Position numbers and translations under genes: made by a program | Assembly: GCA_029378245.1 (NCBI GenBank) | Contig: JARKIF010000019.1 | Location: 186,001-250,000, forward strand | Direction: 5' to 3' | Length of the DNA stretch: 64,000 nucleotides | Source of the DNA: Roridomyces roridus | Lineage: Eukaryota; Basidiomycota; Agaricomycetes; Agaricales; Mycenaceae | In this document: in pieces, positions 1-12,026 of the stretch | Layout: every line of letters starts with the position of its first letter | Position numbering within the stretch: the first letter of the stretch is position 1 | The notes under the pieces: generated by a model | The model's database searches: none | What the model saw: the letters and a program-made list of their open reading frames with translations, nothing else | Told to the model about the DNA's origin: nothing

Positions 1-461
1 ATTCTCCGTCAGCGCATTCAACGCGACATCCACAGGCGGAGAACACACATTTACCGCAGGGGAAACGATCAACTTCCGTGTGACGGTGAAGAACGAGGGA
101 CCTTTGGCGGGCAGCTACGTGCCTCAGGTGCGACTTCTGTCTTGCTTACCATGAAACTCGTATTGAAGGGCATCCGAATAGGTCTACCTCCTCAACCGAG
201 TATCAACGGTTACACGTCCGCTGCAGCAACTCGTCGCAGTTCGATCGCGTGTACCTCGATGTGGGGGAGAGCAAGACGGTGGTGATGCCACTCGAGGTGA
301 GCCGGTATCTCCCTGTCGTTAACCGGCGGTATGAATGGGAGCTCGAGAAAGGGAGCTATGTGTTTGCGCTGATGGAGCGTTCGGGCGTCGATGCGGACCA
401 GGGCACCAATTTGACTATGATTTGCAGTGTAGAGAAATCCCAATGTCCATCCTTTCTGTAA
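1..461 (+). CDS. 3' end of a GH3 beta-glucosidase-like gene (partial, possible frameshift)
   Basis: Only the C-terminal fibronectin type III-like domain of a glycoside hydrolase family 3 enzyme is in the window. Codons from base 2 read into a 53-nt intron (128-180, GT...AG), then continue with a segment ending in VTRPLQQLVA, the typical 'SxVTRPxKxL' strand of GH3 FnIII domains, followed by VYLDVGESKTV and a stop at 459-461. The catalytic domains lie upstream of base 1. Between LVA and the expected FDRV the frame changes by one base near 238, so the copy is either frameshifted, mis-sequenced, or spliced in a way I cannot see. GH3 enzymes release beta-linked glucose or related sugars and are usually secreted. 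Family assignment is firm for this domain; substrate cannot be told. Confidence 0.72.
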
Positions 462-610
462 CGAATCTGGAAGAACGTCAGGACAATCGGAACTTGAATG
501 GAATCCAGAGGAATAGTATATTGTACGCGGTACAGACTGCTACATAGTTTGTGATAGAAATACAGGAGTAGGCTGTGGTAGATACATAATTGCAGGAATA
601 TAAAAGAGGT

Positions 611-2010
611 TCACATGGCCCGCTCCTTGCCCTTACCCACAACCGGAGCAGCATTCTCGTCCGCCTCCTCCCCATCACGCCTCTCAGCCCTGCGACCAGA
701 CCCCGAACCCTCTGCACGTTGGCCGATAGGACGAAGCGGTGAACACTGTACGACAACAGGTGTATTGTCAACGGCGTGACCAATAACACTGTATTCGTCT
801 GTAGTGCCGACACCATCCTGGCCGTAGAGCTGCACCATGTTCCCAATGCGCTCTAGCCGCCGTGCCTCTGTCGCCTCCCACTGCCGCCGTCCCTCCTCCG
901 CCTCATCCAACAATCTCTGCTCCTCTGGCGTGGGTAGCATGTGGCGGCTGGTGGATGCGTGGCCATCGCTCCATGAGTGGTCACTCCGTGCACCACCGAG
1001 GAGTTGGCGAATCATTCCCTCCTGCTCGCCAGCCGTGAACGCGGGCCACTCTACGAGAAGGTACGTGTAACCTTGGATGGCACGACGCTGGCGCTCTTCG
1101 TTGCATTGGTTGCGGACCGTCACCAAAGGGACTCGGAACCTGCCCCTGCGGTCAAGGAGCGTGGTTTCAACGGAGCCCCCAGAGAGTTGAAGAAGCCTAC
1201 GAGCCGTCTCCCTGCGCATGAAAACGCTCAAAGCCCGCCAGTTGTGAACGAGGTCGCGGTAGGCGGCGATGCCTCGAGAACGCTCTGGCTCGAGGTGTGA
1301 TGGCGAGTCAGGAGCAGGGAAGATTCCGCTCACGTTGGAAGAAGCCATTGAGGACACCGAGTCCGTGGAGGAGGAGGAGGAGGTTGCCGAGTCCGAGGAG
1401 CTCGAGGAGGAGGTTGCAGCTGTTTGGTCGGAAGGAGCAAGGACCAACCAGGGGCCGACGCGACGTTGAGCCGGGAGCAGCTCGTGAAAATTACGGGGCG
1501 GCACGGGCTCTGCTCTCACCACGAGAAGCTGGGGCTCGGCTTCAGGAGCCACAGGATCGGCCTGGCGGCGCGAACGGGACCAGTAGCGATACAAGATGTA
1601 TCCCAGCAAGAGAAACACGCCAACGAAGTACAATGCGTAGGTCCAGTCCCAATCCCAACGTCCACTTGTGTTCACAGGGCTCGGTTCGGGGCGAAGTCGG
1701 AAGAAGGAAGGCCAGACGACGCCGTGGCAGGTGCGATATCCCCTGTGTCGGGTAACGGAGCCTCGGCGGGCGAAGTAGTTTGTGAAAAGGACGGGGATGG
1801 GGCGCGAGCGTGCGTGGGACGAGGTGGACGAAAATGTGAAATAACTATCACGGAAACTTCTGTGACAGAGGGGAGCGTAGCGACGACTTCTTGCGCGGCG
1901 TGGAGCTGCCGCACGTAGAACCGACGCATCGGCGCGCTGTCATGGACAATAACAACCACATTGACGAGAAAATAACCAAGAACGTAACGGGCGATATGTA
2001 CTAGCAACAT
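611..2010 (-). CDS. low-complexity membrane protein, B-like (gene model unresolved in the middle)
   Basis: Two open stretches on the minus strand belong together. The first (2010-1676) starts MLLVHIARYVLGYFLVNVVV, an N-terminal hydrophobic segment, and runs into a Pro/Ser/Thr-rich stalk. The second (1675-611) has a strong membrane segment (TYALYFVGVFLLLGYILYRY), then Ser-rich, acidic and Arg-rich sequence ending KGKERAM. A one-frame change near 1675 separates them; I could not find a convincing intron, so a short intron or an indel are both possible. No catalytic domain is recognised. Topology resembles the B genes at 46795 and 61085 (two hydrophobic segments around a P/S/T-rich part and a long polar tail), though sequence similarity is not obvious. 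It starts 312 bp from, and divergent to, the family A copy at 2323. Confidence 0.5.
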
Positions 2011-2279
2011 CTGTGAGGAGTCAGCAAAGAATCAGAGAGTTTTGGACTGGGCGAGACAAACTTTGAGATGCTGCAGTCGACAAGTGTGGTGGAAGGAGGA
2101 AAGAAACGCCCACACATATGCAATCAAAAACGCGCCTTTTGTACCCACGCAACTGGGGACGCGTTTTATTTTCATCTAGCCAGACTGTAGCTTAACTGAC
2201 GATGTAACTACGCGTTTTCTATCCAGTAGATGTTCTAGACGGCCGAAGCATCCTGATTTCCTTGTAAATTTTCCGCGAG

Positions 2280-2310
2280 GGTGGCTGACACTTATTATAC
2301 ACCTTGATTC
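2280..2310 (+). promoter_or_regulatory. family A upstream box, copy 1
   Basis: Begins GGTGGCTGACAC followed by a TTATAC core and ends 12 bases before the ATG at 2323. This copy has a small deletion in the centre compared with the copies at 40421 and 61257. The preceding ~45 bases also resemble the region upstream of the gene at 57180. Confidence 0.5.
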
Positions 2311-2322
2311 AGTACCACCACC

Positions 2323-3943
2323 ATGCCCTACTCGATTTCTGCCCTCTTCGCTCTCCCCCGCAGCCTCGCAGGCCTGTTCTTCGCCAGCAAGGTTGTCCAC
2401 CTCTCCACGCCGTCGCCGCCTGTTGTCAAGTACACGCCGACTCGCACCCACCCCCATCTTCCTCGAGCCCACACGATGCCTTCCCAGCCCGACTTCAAGC
2501 GAGCCGTCCGAGCTCCCCTACATCATTATGTATGGATTGGCCGCCCTCCTTCTCGCCAGTGTCGTCTTCACCATCTGGTCGACTATCAAAGACGCTCGAC
2601 GCCACAGCCCACCCCCAGAGCCCGACCCCGAGACGAAGCCAGACGAATTCAACCAATGGACGCCGTGGCTCACTGTCCTCTTTTCCAATATCGCATTCTA
2701 CCTCTCCTCCACCGTCACGGTCATCTCAGCGCCTCCCAAGAGCTTGTTTCCCGAGTTAATGCTATACCGCCTAGCAATGGTGCTGGAGGAGAAAATTATA
2801 GATGTCCTCAGCATTGTCCACCACCTCCAGATCCATGGCTTGCAGTACCTCAAGATCGTAATGCTCGCGATTATCGGCCATGCCGTCGGGTTCCTCATCT
2901 TCCTCGCCCATCGACGCGTGTTGTCCTTCGTCCGCCGCCACCGCCTTCGCGTTCTCTACCTCATCCGAGACAATTGGGGCCCACCTTTCGTTGTATTGTT
3001 CCCTGGGCTCCTCCATCTCCTCCACCCATGCGTCAGCTGGATCCCATGGACCTATTACTACTTCCTTTGTCGCCATGGATATCTTCCGGACCTGTGGCAA
3101 ATTCGTCGCAGCCTCGTACTTTCGCTCCCTTCCATGCAGTTGAGGGTCGTGTCGGTCAGTTTCATCATAAACTGCAATCATGCAATTGCTGACCCAGACT
3201 ATGTACTAGATGATTCTTGTGCCTTTGGCGATACACTGCGTGACAATATCCATTTATACCGTGATCGTCTTGCTGCGCTCCCTTCCATCTACAGTGCGAG
3301 CAGTGGCACCCGAACACCACATCTCTTACATCCTTGTCTTTACCATCTTGGATATGGCGGTGTATCATCTTGTAGCGGTGGTCTTCTTTGCAGACTTTGA
3401 GGTGATCCTAATGGGACCTGATGTCAAGCATTGGATCAGACATCGAGAATCGCAGATCTTCACTTCCACTGAAGCGCGACGCGAAGTGTGGGAGTTTTAC
3501 CGGCTGTCTAGGGAGCGCCACAGCAACTGGAGGATCACTCAAAGCAAGGAGTTCCACAAGCTTACGCGATTGTTGTGGAGCACGGCCAGTACTACCTGGG
3601 AAGCTTTGCATTGGGTTCAGAAACTGGTACGTCTTCCTCTTCCATACCCTGCGCCTCGCTTACCCTTCCTCCTAGCTCATCGTCGCTCCTGCAATCTTAT
3701 TCTACGGGCACTATTACATCGTACGTGCACCAAGTCGTCGCCTGCTCTTTAACTCATTTATTCGATAGATGCCTGTGGTAATTCCCCGAGTGCGAAACGT
3801 TCAGATTTGGTTGAGAATAGAATATGAAAAGTATCGGCGTCGACAGTACGTCTCTTGACTCTTTTCCGCGTATTGTCTTTGATCTCTTCTCCAGAGCTGT
3901 CTATCGCCGTTACTTGCAAGAATCGGTTGAGAATCGGCTATAG
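2323..3943 (+). pseudogene. family A membrane protein, frameshifted copy
   Basis: Five exons match the intact copy at 57180: 2323-3154, 3210-3626, 3676-3720, 3769-3845 and 3895-3943. Exon lengths 417, 45 and 77 keep the family phase, but exon 1 is 832 nt, one more than a multiple of three. The extra base lies around 2446-2455, in a run of C and A where the intact copies read CGCACCACCCAC. It shifts the frame after KYTPTRT, before all the membrane segments, so no full-length protein can be made without frame recovery. The rest of the sequence still encodes the seven hydrophobic segments and the final QESVENRL. Decay is therefore recent, or the indel is a sequencing error. Confidence 0.75.
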
Positions 3944-4330
3944 TGGCGACTATCGGATGACCAGTAGAAGTGCCTAACGCAGCGCCAAGTTCGACCACCG
4001 CGATAGAGGATTCGATTGAGGAGAGGTAGACGCAACGCTACGGAATCTGTCGGGGACGCCCAACTTTTTTCGACAACAGCAAGCTGATTACTCTCCAACT
4101 TTTGGTCCTAAAACGGTGTTTCGTTCTTTGACGTGTGCGTTGTCCTTCTTGCTTTCCTGGGAGCTATCTCTGACCCATTGTTCCTCAGTGCGAGCAGTGC
4201 TTGGGTCGTCCGATTTTCGTTTTGCTTTCCGACCGCCGAATTAGATCATACCCGCAGCCGCATGAGCTTGCACCCATTTTCATCTCTCTCTGCCTCGTCT
4301 TTTCCTATATATTTTGTACTATCCAGACTG
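3944..4330 (+). other. conserved 3' tail of the family A copy
   Basis: Sequence after the stop stays similar to the tails of the copies at 49296 and 58728, including the stretch around GGGGACGCCCAACTTTTTT and a further intron-like segment (donor about 4137, acceptor just before TGCGAGCAGTGC at about 4188). It is either 3' UTR with an intron or a former C-terminal exon. From about 4331 to 4850 I see no gene. Confidence 0.5.
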
Positions 4331-4850
4331 GCTTGAGTCTATGAATGTCATCTGAAGTTTGAACCTGTTGCCTATTCGACGAACCCCTGCAGGATTTACA
4401 GCCTTGATTTCGAACCAGGCTTTCGGAAGGCCGCCTCCTAAGGAAGACACATCCTCGCGCCCCTACTTACCTGGCTTCCTTCGCGGTCATATCCGACCAA
4501 TACTTAAATTGGGATTGTGTAGTACTTACTGTTTAATACCAATTTACTCGAGGACGTCGACCTCAGACGGTGGCAACTTCAACATTCCGGGTCTCAGCAG
4601 GTTCTGTATAGGCTTTTGTACAGGCCTTCAAGGCGCAGAAGCTGATAGTTCGGGGCCTCTCGGCGATACCAACCTTGAATCGCCTGTTCATTCTTGGGCT
4701 GACGAGTACATGCTGCGCCACAAGACACTGGGGTTCAAACATTCAAAAAGTACATTTCATTGGATTTACATGCTGGAATGTCAATTGTCACATGTATTCA
4801 CAGTTCATTGCTTTCGTCCTCGTCCTCGCTTTTCGGGGTGATGGAACGCT

Positions 4851-6314
4851 TCACCCTTTTGCCCTTCTTTCTTGTTGTCCTGCCAGATTTTCGCGTCGAT
4901 TTTGGAGGAGGAGCCTGGAGAGGTTAGCATCATATTCTTCGCTGTGTGCGAGGAAGGACAGAACCTGTGGATCGGCCAGCCCGCGTTGAAACTGCTCGTC
5001 ATACCCGATACACTTCATCGTCCACACGGAAAGTAACTGTTCAAGATTGAAGACATATTTAGTGAACGTCGGAAGCACTCGCACCTCGTCGCCACTGTTA
5101 TAGGCATTGAGAATGTCCGCCGCGGTAATGTGCGTGAACTGCTTTGATGTTTCGAGCTCCGCTATTGCCTCGTCGTCATTGGGCTCTCGATCCAACCGCC
5201 TGCGAAAATCGATCCGTGATCTTACTTCTCGTCCCCATCCTTTCGTGGCCATTCTTGTCGCCCATGAATGCCGCATCTATCGACATAATGTGAATCAGAA
5301 AGGAGGAAGGTCCGATTGAACATACTGTAGGTTCTTGCTCTAACCATTCTGCGAGAGACAAAGGCTGAGACGGCTGCAACGTGTACTTCCCCATATACTG
5401 AAACTTCTTCGCAGCAAGACGCGTCAAAAGATTGTACTCTTCAGTCCAATTGGGCGGTTTCACCGCTTGCGGGTTGAGGAAGAGGCCAGGTTCCCCCGGT
5501 ATCCTGGGCGACTCTGGGTTTACAACCAGGCTGGGGTACATGAAGTGACGGTAGCCGGTTAACGTGTAAAACTTAGCCGCAGCTTTCGGGAAGGTCTCTT
5601 GTACGCTCCCGCCGTAGTAGTCAGACACGAACTGACGGCTAAAGGAGAGATCCCGGAACTCGAAGTCCAGTCTGGTGGGATACGTCTCGATACCGTTGAG
5701 TCGCACACTGAGTGTCCCAGCAGCCAGACCCTCCGAACGTTCCAATTTAATTTTCTTGACTTCGAGCTGCGGATTCTTATTCAGATACCTGGGCAGATGG
5801 ACGGAGCACGGCAAACCTTCACTGAAGCTGGTTCATTTAGCGGCCGCTTCGTCCCACGAGGCAAGCGCGGGACTACGACGGCGTCCATGCGATAGCGAAC
5901 GATGTTTCGAGGAAGCGCAGAGTCTTCGTGCTCCTTCTTGATCTCGAACTTTTTCTCCTCTTCTTCTTGAGCCATAACGGAATCCGCGAGGGCAGAGTTC
6001 TGCAATTTGATCAGCTGAATATGGTACAAGAATGGATAGCACAGAGTAACTTACCATCTCTCCACTCTCGTTCTTCGTCGGGTTGATATCAATTCCATGA
6101 GCCTGCGGCATTTCAGAGTTCCGAGCATACCGCAAAGCAGAGCCTGGATACACACCATCTTGACGTCTTCTTTGCTGTCGACAGACTCGTTTTTCACTGC
6201 AACTAAAATCTTGCACTCGTCAAGCTCCATCTTCGACGGAAGATTCACTGCGGTGCCAACGTCCTCCATTTTCGCTGTTGGCTCGGTTTTGATTCCGACA
6301 GACAAGTCGCCCAT
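4851..6314 (-). CDS. DUF6697-like protein
   Basis: Starts MGDLSVGIKTEP at 6314 with a Lys/Glu-rich, probably nuclear or cytosolic N-terminus. Supported introns include one that removes the segment between DVKM and AHGIDINPTKN (about 6117-6169), the next after SGEM (donor GTAAGT near 6058) and 5277-5325 (phase 0 between EQEPT and MRHSW). The core contains FSRQFVSDYYGGSVQETFP and PRIPGEPGLF, which I associate with the DUF6697 family of agaricomycetes (recalled, not searched). The link near 5815-5850 between the exon ending at LNEPAS and the one continuing LPCSVHLPRY is one frame off with every donor I tried, so a frameshift or a non-canonical splice may be present. Function unknown. Confidence 0.55.
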
Positions 6315-6840
6315 GGGTTCTCTGGCCGTTGGACCGCGGTGTTGGTTGCTTGGTTGGTTGACAGGTGAACTGGTGATGGTTGGAACGGTTCACGTGTCAT
6401 GCAAAGACACGACAACAACGCGCCACGTCGAGAAATAGAGAAATTGAATGTACAGATAAATCCAGCAGTAAATAAGATAGAATAATGGGTGCAAGCCAAA
6501 CACTGGACATGTAGCTGCGGGTATATGTCACAACATAGCTCTCGGCGGTCGGAAAAGCGGACGAAACTAAACGACCCAAGCACTGCTCGCACTGAAGAAT
6601 AATGAGTCACGAATTGTGGAACGAGTAAACTGAAAACCTACACGTCGAAGAATCGACACACCACTTCGGGAACTTGAAGGTAAGAAGCTTGCTGATATGT
6701 CGAAAAAAGTTGGGCGTCCCCGAACCGATTCCGTAGCGTTGCGTCAATCCCTTGCAAAGTATCCTCTCCTGTGGTGGTCGAAACTCGGCGTCGCGTTGGG
6801 CACTTTTACTGGTCGTCCGGAACTCGCCGCTAACCGATTC
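6315..6840 (-). other. 3' tail of family A gene plus promoter of the DUF6697-like gene
   Basis: The left part must hold the promoter of the gene starting at 6314. The right part (about 6470-6840) is the minus-strand 3' tail of the family A gene ending at 6841 and is alignable by eye to other A-gene tails (GGCGTCCCCGA, TGCTCGCACTGAAG, GCGGGTATA). No other gene is seen. Confidence 0.45.
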
Positions 6841-8585
6841 TCAACCGAGGTTTGATATGGCTCTGTATCTAGGGTCGAGTCAGACCAGGAAAAAAGTTGT
6901 GACTTTGAGAACGCACCTTTCCCTCTCTCTTTGATTTCGCCAGTGCAGATACCGCATCCTCAACCAAAATCTGCGCACGGAGGGTTTCTGCGCATTGAGT
7001 GTGAGTCAATGTCGATAGGCATTGAGAAGGAGAACATACAATGTAAAAGTAGCCGCGAACAATGGCGTAAATAAGAGGAACAACAACGACAGGCGCGACG
7101 ATGAGCTGAAAGTGAATTGATTCAGTAATTTCCAGACAATCATCGAGGACACTCACGAATTTCTGAGCCCAATGCAAATCGCGGGCCATCGTCCATAAAA
7201 ACCGCCCCAACATATTCAACTCGCTGACATAACCGCCCCTCCAGCGTTCATAAAGCTCCATCGACGGCTGGTAGATTTCCCACAGATCAGCTCCTGCTTG
7301 CGGACAGAACCAGGCCCGGGGTAACAACCGCTCAATGGCCATCTTGCGCCCGTCATCCGATCTCGACCACTCCACAAACATGAAGATTGGTCTGGCGAAC
7401 CCATGAACGAGAAGAATGTTGAGAACCGTCCAAAAGAGGAGGAAGAACGCCACGACACTCGGATGCAGAAAGTTGAACCTGCCAGTGGGATCATTGACGA
7501 GGCGGGACAATATCCGAATTGTTTGTGGCAGATTAACGAGGAAAAGAAGCGCAGTCCGGATTAACGCGACCGCAGAGTATATGGCGACGGGACCAAAGAT
7601 CATCTTTAGGCGCATGAGTAAGGAATTCACGAATGAATTACGAATTACTGACCGATAGAGAGCCAGCTGGGAATAACTGGAGGACAACTCGGATGTCGCG
7701 GCAGACATTTTGAAGATCGGGAAATAGTCCGTGTATTGGTTGGATCCGAGTAAGAGAGTAGTAGAAAAACGGCGGGGCCCAATTGAGTTCCGGGTGCCAG
7801 AGAAGAAGTGCGAAGGGGATAGAAAGCGCCGATGCCGCTAAAATTACAACATTCAACAGGAAACGGCGGTGGATGTCGCTGAAGGGCAAGACGCGGCAAT
7901 GGCCGAGGAGGATGAGGAGGCCCAGGGTATGACCGACGAAGTCGAGCAGCACAATCTTCACGTACTGCAAGCCGTCGGAACGAATATGGTTGATGGCGGA
8001 GGCGAATATATGGCTTATGGATGCGACTGCCTCGAAGCCTACAAAGAGTCCTGTCTCGATCTCCTGCAACGTCGACTCGAGGAGCCAGCTGTCGGTAAGG
8101 GAGACCTTGGTAGTCGGCGTGGGTGTGGATGCGAGGAAGTGGGACATGGCGAACAGACACAACGAAAGGACGAGCCATAACTTGAACAAGCGCGCGAACG
8201 GGCATGGCCTCTTCTTTAGAATGGGCCGCAGATGTGGGTTAGAACTGGGTGGCACCTGCACGGGCTTCGGCGTCGATATTTGGGGGACGGCCGATGCACG
8301 ACAATCTAAACTCGGAATGGCGGTGAACTTTGCCCATATGGTGAAGGCTAGGCTGGCGAGAACGACGACGAGCAATGCAATGAGGACGCCGTATGGGACC
8401 TGGGCGTCACTCGAGATGGGGCTCGGGAGGCATCGTGTGGGCTCGAGGAAGATGAAGGTGGTGCGAGTCGGCGTGTACTTGACAACAGGCGGCGACGGCG
8501 TGGAGATGTGGAGAGCCTTGCTGGCGAAGAACAGGCCAACGAAGCTGCGGGGGAGAGCGAAGAGGGCAGAAATCGAGTAGGGCAT
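6841..8585 (-). CDS. family A membrane protein (intact, 514 aa)
   Basis: Five exons give one open frame: 8585-7653, 7603-7157, 7105-7040, 6987-6917 and 6868-6841; lengths 933+447+66+71+28 = 1545 nt. Introns are 46-52 nt and GT-AG. The protein starts MPYSISALFALPRSF, followed by a PPVVKYTPTRT/PTRC segment, then seven hydrophobic segments (for example PYGVLIALLVVVLASLAFTI, YVKIVLLDFVGHTLGLLILL, LIVAPVVVVPLIYAIVRGYF) and a short basic tail. This is the most divergent copy: its exon 3 is 66 nt instead of 45 and its upstream box is poorly conserved. No motif ties it to a known transporter or receptor class. It is not paired head-to-head with a B-like gene; its upstream neighbour is an F-box gene on the same strand. 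Confidence 0.75.
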
Positions 8586-8862
8586 GGTGGTGGTACGAAG
8601 GCAAGATACTAATTATATTGACTAAGTATCAGCACTGCCAGCGTGAGAATTCATCAAACGCAGTCAGTGTCGATCACGTGCGACGCGTCTCGCTCCGACA
8701 AGCTTGGAGTAGCAAACGACTTCCACCGGCTTCTGCTTCAACGTTTCGAGCGTTTCGGTTCCTCAACTCGGGCTTGTAGATAGAAGACAAGAATCAAGAT
8801 GATTCAGATGCTACATTCGACAAGAAATACAAAATTATCAAGAATTAGTCCACCGTTGTGAA

Positions 8863-10501
8863 TCACTCACGCGCCCCCGCAAGCTCTGGCAGTAGCCCTT
8901 CAACCTGCTCCCATAGCTCCGCACGCCGCTGAAACTCTTCGTCAAACATACAACATGGAAAAGTAACTGCACGCAAATCGGGAAAGAGGGTGGAGATAAC
9001 ATCAGCGATGGCATTGACGGCGGATTTGGATATATCAGAGTGCGTGATATAGAGCTTGGTCAACTGATTATGCGGCGGGGGATATTGGGGGAGTTGGCAT
9101 GCCATGGTGCAGGTTTCGGTGGCATCCACCTGGATCTGAAGGACACGCAGCCGGGGACAATACAGGGCGAAGGCATAGAGCGATTGGAGAGTCAACTTGT
9201 GCCGTTGACGAGGGTGATGGGACAGTGTATCCAGCTCAAGCCTCTCCAAACGCGGCCAGGCACGAGCTGCGTCCATCAGAGTGAAGTCATCAATGTCGAA
9301 TGTGTACGGGGAAGTGAGTGAGACGCTCGTGAGATTGCAGAAACAGAAGAGGATCTGCAGCAAACGGGTGTTTATGACGAACTCGAGGCTGGGAATCGCT
9401 GGATCCTGGATAAGGCCGAACCTGAGGTTAACGAGGGCCGTATGCGAGCAGAATTCTGCCAATAGATTGTAGAACTCCTCCATCTCTCTCCTGGACAAGG
9501 CTTCGTTCCACCTGAAGTCCAGAGATTCCATCTGGAACTTAGAGCCCATTTGGATCAGTTGGATAGCTGTTTCAATGTCCAACCGGTGCACATGCAATAC
9601 GCGAAGGGCGGGAAAGAAGGTACGGGGCTCGCCGTTGTGAACATAGGGCAACTCCGTGCCCAACAAATTGTCCATACATAGGAACGCAAGATCTGGGAGC
9701 CGTCCAATGTGGAGTATCGCTGCCCGAGACACAGTGGGCACGGAGAGCGACTTGATACGACGCAGCGACTGCGCAAATTGCGAGTTGGAAGCCAGACTGG
9801 GCTCATCGAGACCAATGGAATGCGATCTGTCAGGAATTTGAACGGACACATGGACCAAACGTGGGCATGAACGAGTGAGGGTGGAGCGTATGGAACAGTT
9901 GATCACAGTAGGCATGTACGAGACCGCGATGCTTAACAGCGTCGGGGTCAAAAGCACACGAACGTGAATGAAGTCTTCCTCGCAGTTCGACTCGGAGGTC
10001 CATGATAAACTGCGAAGGCGCGGGAAAAGGCTGCCAAATGGGAAGGCGATGGACAGTGCCTTGAAGATCTCTTGAAATCTTGCGTCATACTCGAAGGTCA
10101 ATATCTCCACCCGCGCAGCGTTCAGGTCGCTTGGACGCCAGTCGTCTATCGCGAAAGGTCGCTCCAAAAGCTAAAATAAATTAGTCGCTCATCCATCTTG
10201 GAGGATGGATACTAACCAAAGGGTCCTCCTCCGTGGCCAAGGCGGGGCGCATATTGAACAAGTCTTCGGGAAGACACGCCAGCCATGGAACAATGCTGTC
10301 CTGTGCCTTCCAAATTGCGTCGAGAGCAGGTTCAAGAAGAGCTTTGCATGTGCTGGCAAGGGCGACCAAAGCTCTCCGATCCTCGTTGACATTCTCCGAG
10401 TCGGAAGGAGTATCACGGCAACTTGAAGGCGAGAACTCGGTAATATTAAGATGCGAGCACACAAGCTCCGCGATTTCTGCGATAAAGAGAGCACAGTGCA
10501 T
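8863..10501 (-). CDS. F-box/LRR-type protein 1
   Basis: Exon 1 (10501-10217) encodes MHCALFIAEIAELVCSHL and, later, LVALASTCKALLEPALDAIW, the usual agaricomycete F-box-like start. The intron is 10171-10216 (46 nt), and exon 2 (10170-8863) begins LLERPFAIDDW and holds a long run of irregular leucine-rich repeats (PRLRSLSW, CPRLVHVSVQ, WPRLERLEL). Length is about 530 residues. An upstream in-frame ATG at 10570 would add 23 residues; I prefer 10501 because the paralogue at 24240 has the same start. F-box proteins of this type are thought to be substrate adaptors of SCF ubiquitin ligases; the target is unknown. It lies just downstream of a family C array, as does its paralogue. Confidence 0.75.
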
Positions 10502-10744
10502 TGCAAGTTTGTGGACGAGTGGCCCGGGCGGCAGATGAGCGTTGGAAGCAGAGAGGCACATGGTTACCAATCAGATGCAAACAACGCGATGACGCGCTCA
10601 AGTCAGTGGTCCGAATGATAATAGTAGTTCTGCCCTGCCTTGAGCACTAAGCCGGGTCTATCTGCGATACTCCGCCGGGCACGTACGCCATCGACTCAAT
10701 GGCCGTTCGTGAAATAGTACCACATGGGGGCGTGACTGACAAAC

Positions 10745-10994
10745 TTAAGGGCCGAGTATTCTACCGTTGTCATATTTAAAATAGTCGGGGTCGTCGTGAA
10801 CGAGGGCGTGGTCGTGTGAGTAGTATCCTGGATTCCTGGTGGTCGATGTCTTGTGCTTGGGAACATTTAGGGGCACAAAATGCAACGAGATGTGTACGGC
10901 TACCGCTGGTTTCTTTGCGCGCGACGACGACCTGAACCTACCGCCAATGATGCGGGAAGCTGCTGGAGGGAAAAAAACCAGCGTCGCGAAACAT
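10745..10994 (-). pseudogene. family C relic, truncated
   Basis: Begins ATGTTTCGCGACG like the intact copy at 11693 (ATGTTTCGCATCG), but a frame change in a T-run after MFRDAGFF leads to a stop unless frame is recovered. A second exon reading NPGYYSHDHALVHDDP follows an intron ending at CCCAAG and then diverges to a stop at 10745. Only the first quarter of the family C sequence is left. It lies immediately downstream, on the same strand, of the intact copy. Confidence 0.55.
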
Positions 10995-11061
10995 GATGGG
11001 TGAAGAAGACAAGTCGCCTGATAGCAACCAAACAATTGCAGCCAAAACCTGGCCACTAGTA

Positions 11062-11693
11062 CTACCAGTTGTACCAGTCGGGATCCGTGCGAGATTGATG
11101 TGGCATCTCCTCCCCATCATCTATATGGTCCTCAAAGCGCCGCAAAAAATCCTCGTGGGACGAAAACCGCTCCTTGAACCTCATCAGGCCATCCAACTCC
11201 TCCGATCCCCAATAATAATATTCCCCTCCTGCCTCAAACAAAATGAACTGGTCTACCTGCAGTGATTCTCCGCCGGCAACGAACGCCATCGGGCGCATGG
11301 GGGAGGTCACACCAAAGTACTCGGAGACTGCGTGCTTGATATCGGCCGTGTCTTGTTGGATGGGGACGCCGTATTCCCACCGACTCCAGTCGCACGACCA
11401 CGGGTCAGGAAGAGGGATTTTTCCGTGCAGATCGTGCCAATGTTTGCGATAGAACACTTGGTACCCTTTGAATGTTCTTCTATCGCGAAACTCAAAGGGG
11501 TCGTAACAGAGGGCGTGGTCGTGTGAATAAGATCCTGGTTGGATCTTTTGCTGGGACGTAGTCAGGAGAGTAAGATATGCAACAATTCGATGCTTACGGG
11601 CACCGCTGGGCTCTGTGGCTGCAACGAGTTGAACCTAAGGCCAATGATACGGGGAGCCCTTGCCGAGGGTAGAAAACGGGCGATGCGAAACAT
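11062..11693 (-). CDS. family C small protein (intact, 192 aa)
   Basis: Two exons, 11693-11604 and 11550-11062, are separated by a 53-nt intron (11551-11603), in phase. The N-terminus MFRIARFLPSARAPRIIGL is Arg-rich, lacks acidic residues and could form an amphipathic helix, which suggests a mitochondrial presequence (inference). The body starts QKIQPGSYSHDHALCYDPFE and contains HGKIPLPDPWSCDWSRWEYG and FILFEAGGEYYYWGSEELDG, conserved in the copies at 21122-21804 and 24563-25230. It is rich in Trp, Tyr and His. I do not recognise the family. Three C copies plus relics all lie on the minus strand upstream of F-box genes. Confidence 0.65.
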
Positions 11694-11763
11694 GATGGGC
11701 TGAGAAGACAAGTTGCATTCGATCGGATCGTGACTAGCAAACAAGTACAATTAGGCGTCCTCA

Positions 11764-12026
11764 GGAGTCAGGCCCAGGCCTCAGGCTCTCTATAATACTT
11801 TGTGTTGGGAAATGAGCATTCGGCACATAGCCGCCTCGGCGATGCCTCGGGTAATTAGTAACCTTCGACTCACCTCGACTCAGAATTATGGAACACTTAG
11901 TAAGAATATTTCTCATATGACTCACGACTTGACTCACAGGATAGTATATATACGGTAGTTACAGAGGGAGTTCCTCACGAGCTTGTACCACCCGGCCTCA
12001 CGGCCACCGTGTAAATCTTATTCTCA
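11764..12026. other. no gene seen
   Basis: AT-richer spacer between two family C pieces. I see no coding signal or repeat here. Confidence 0.4.
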
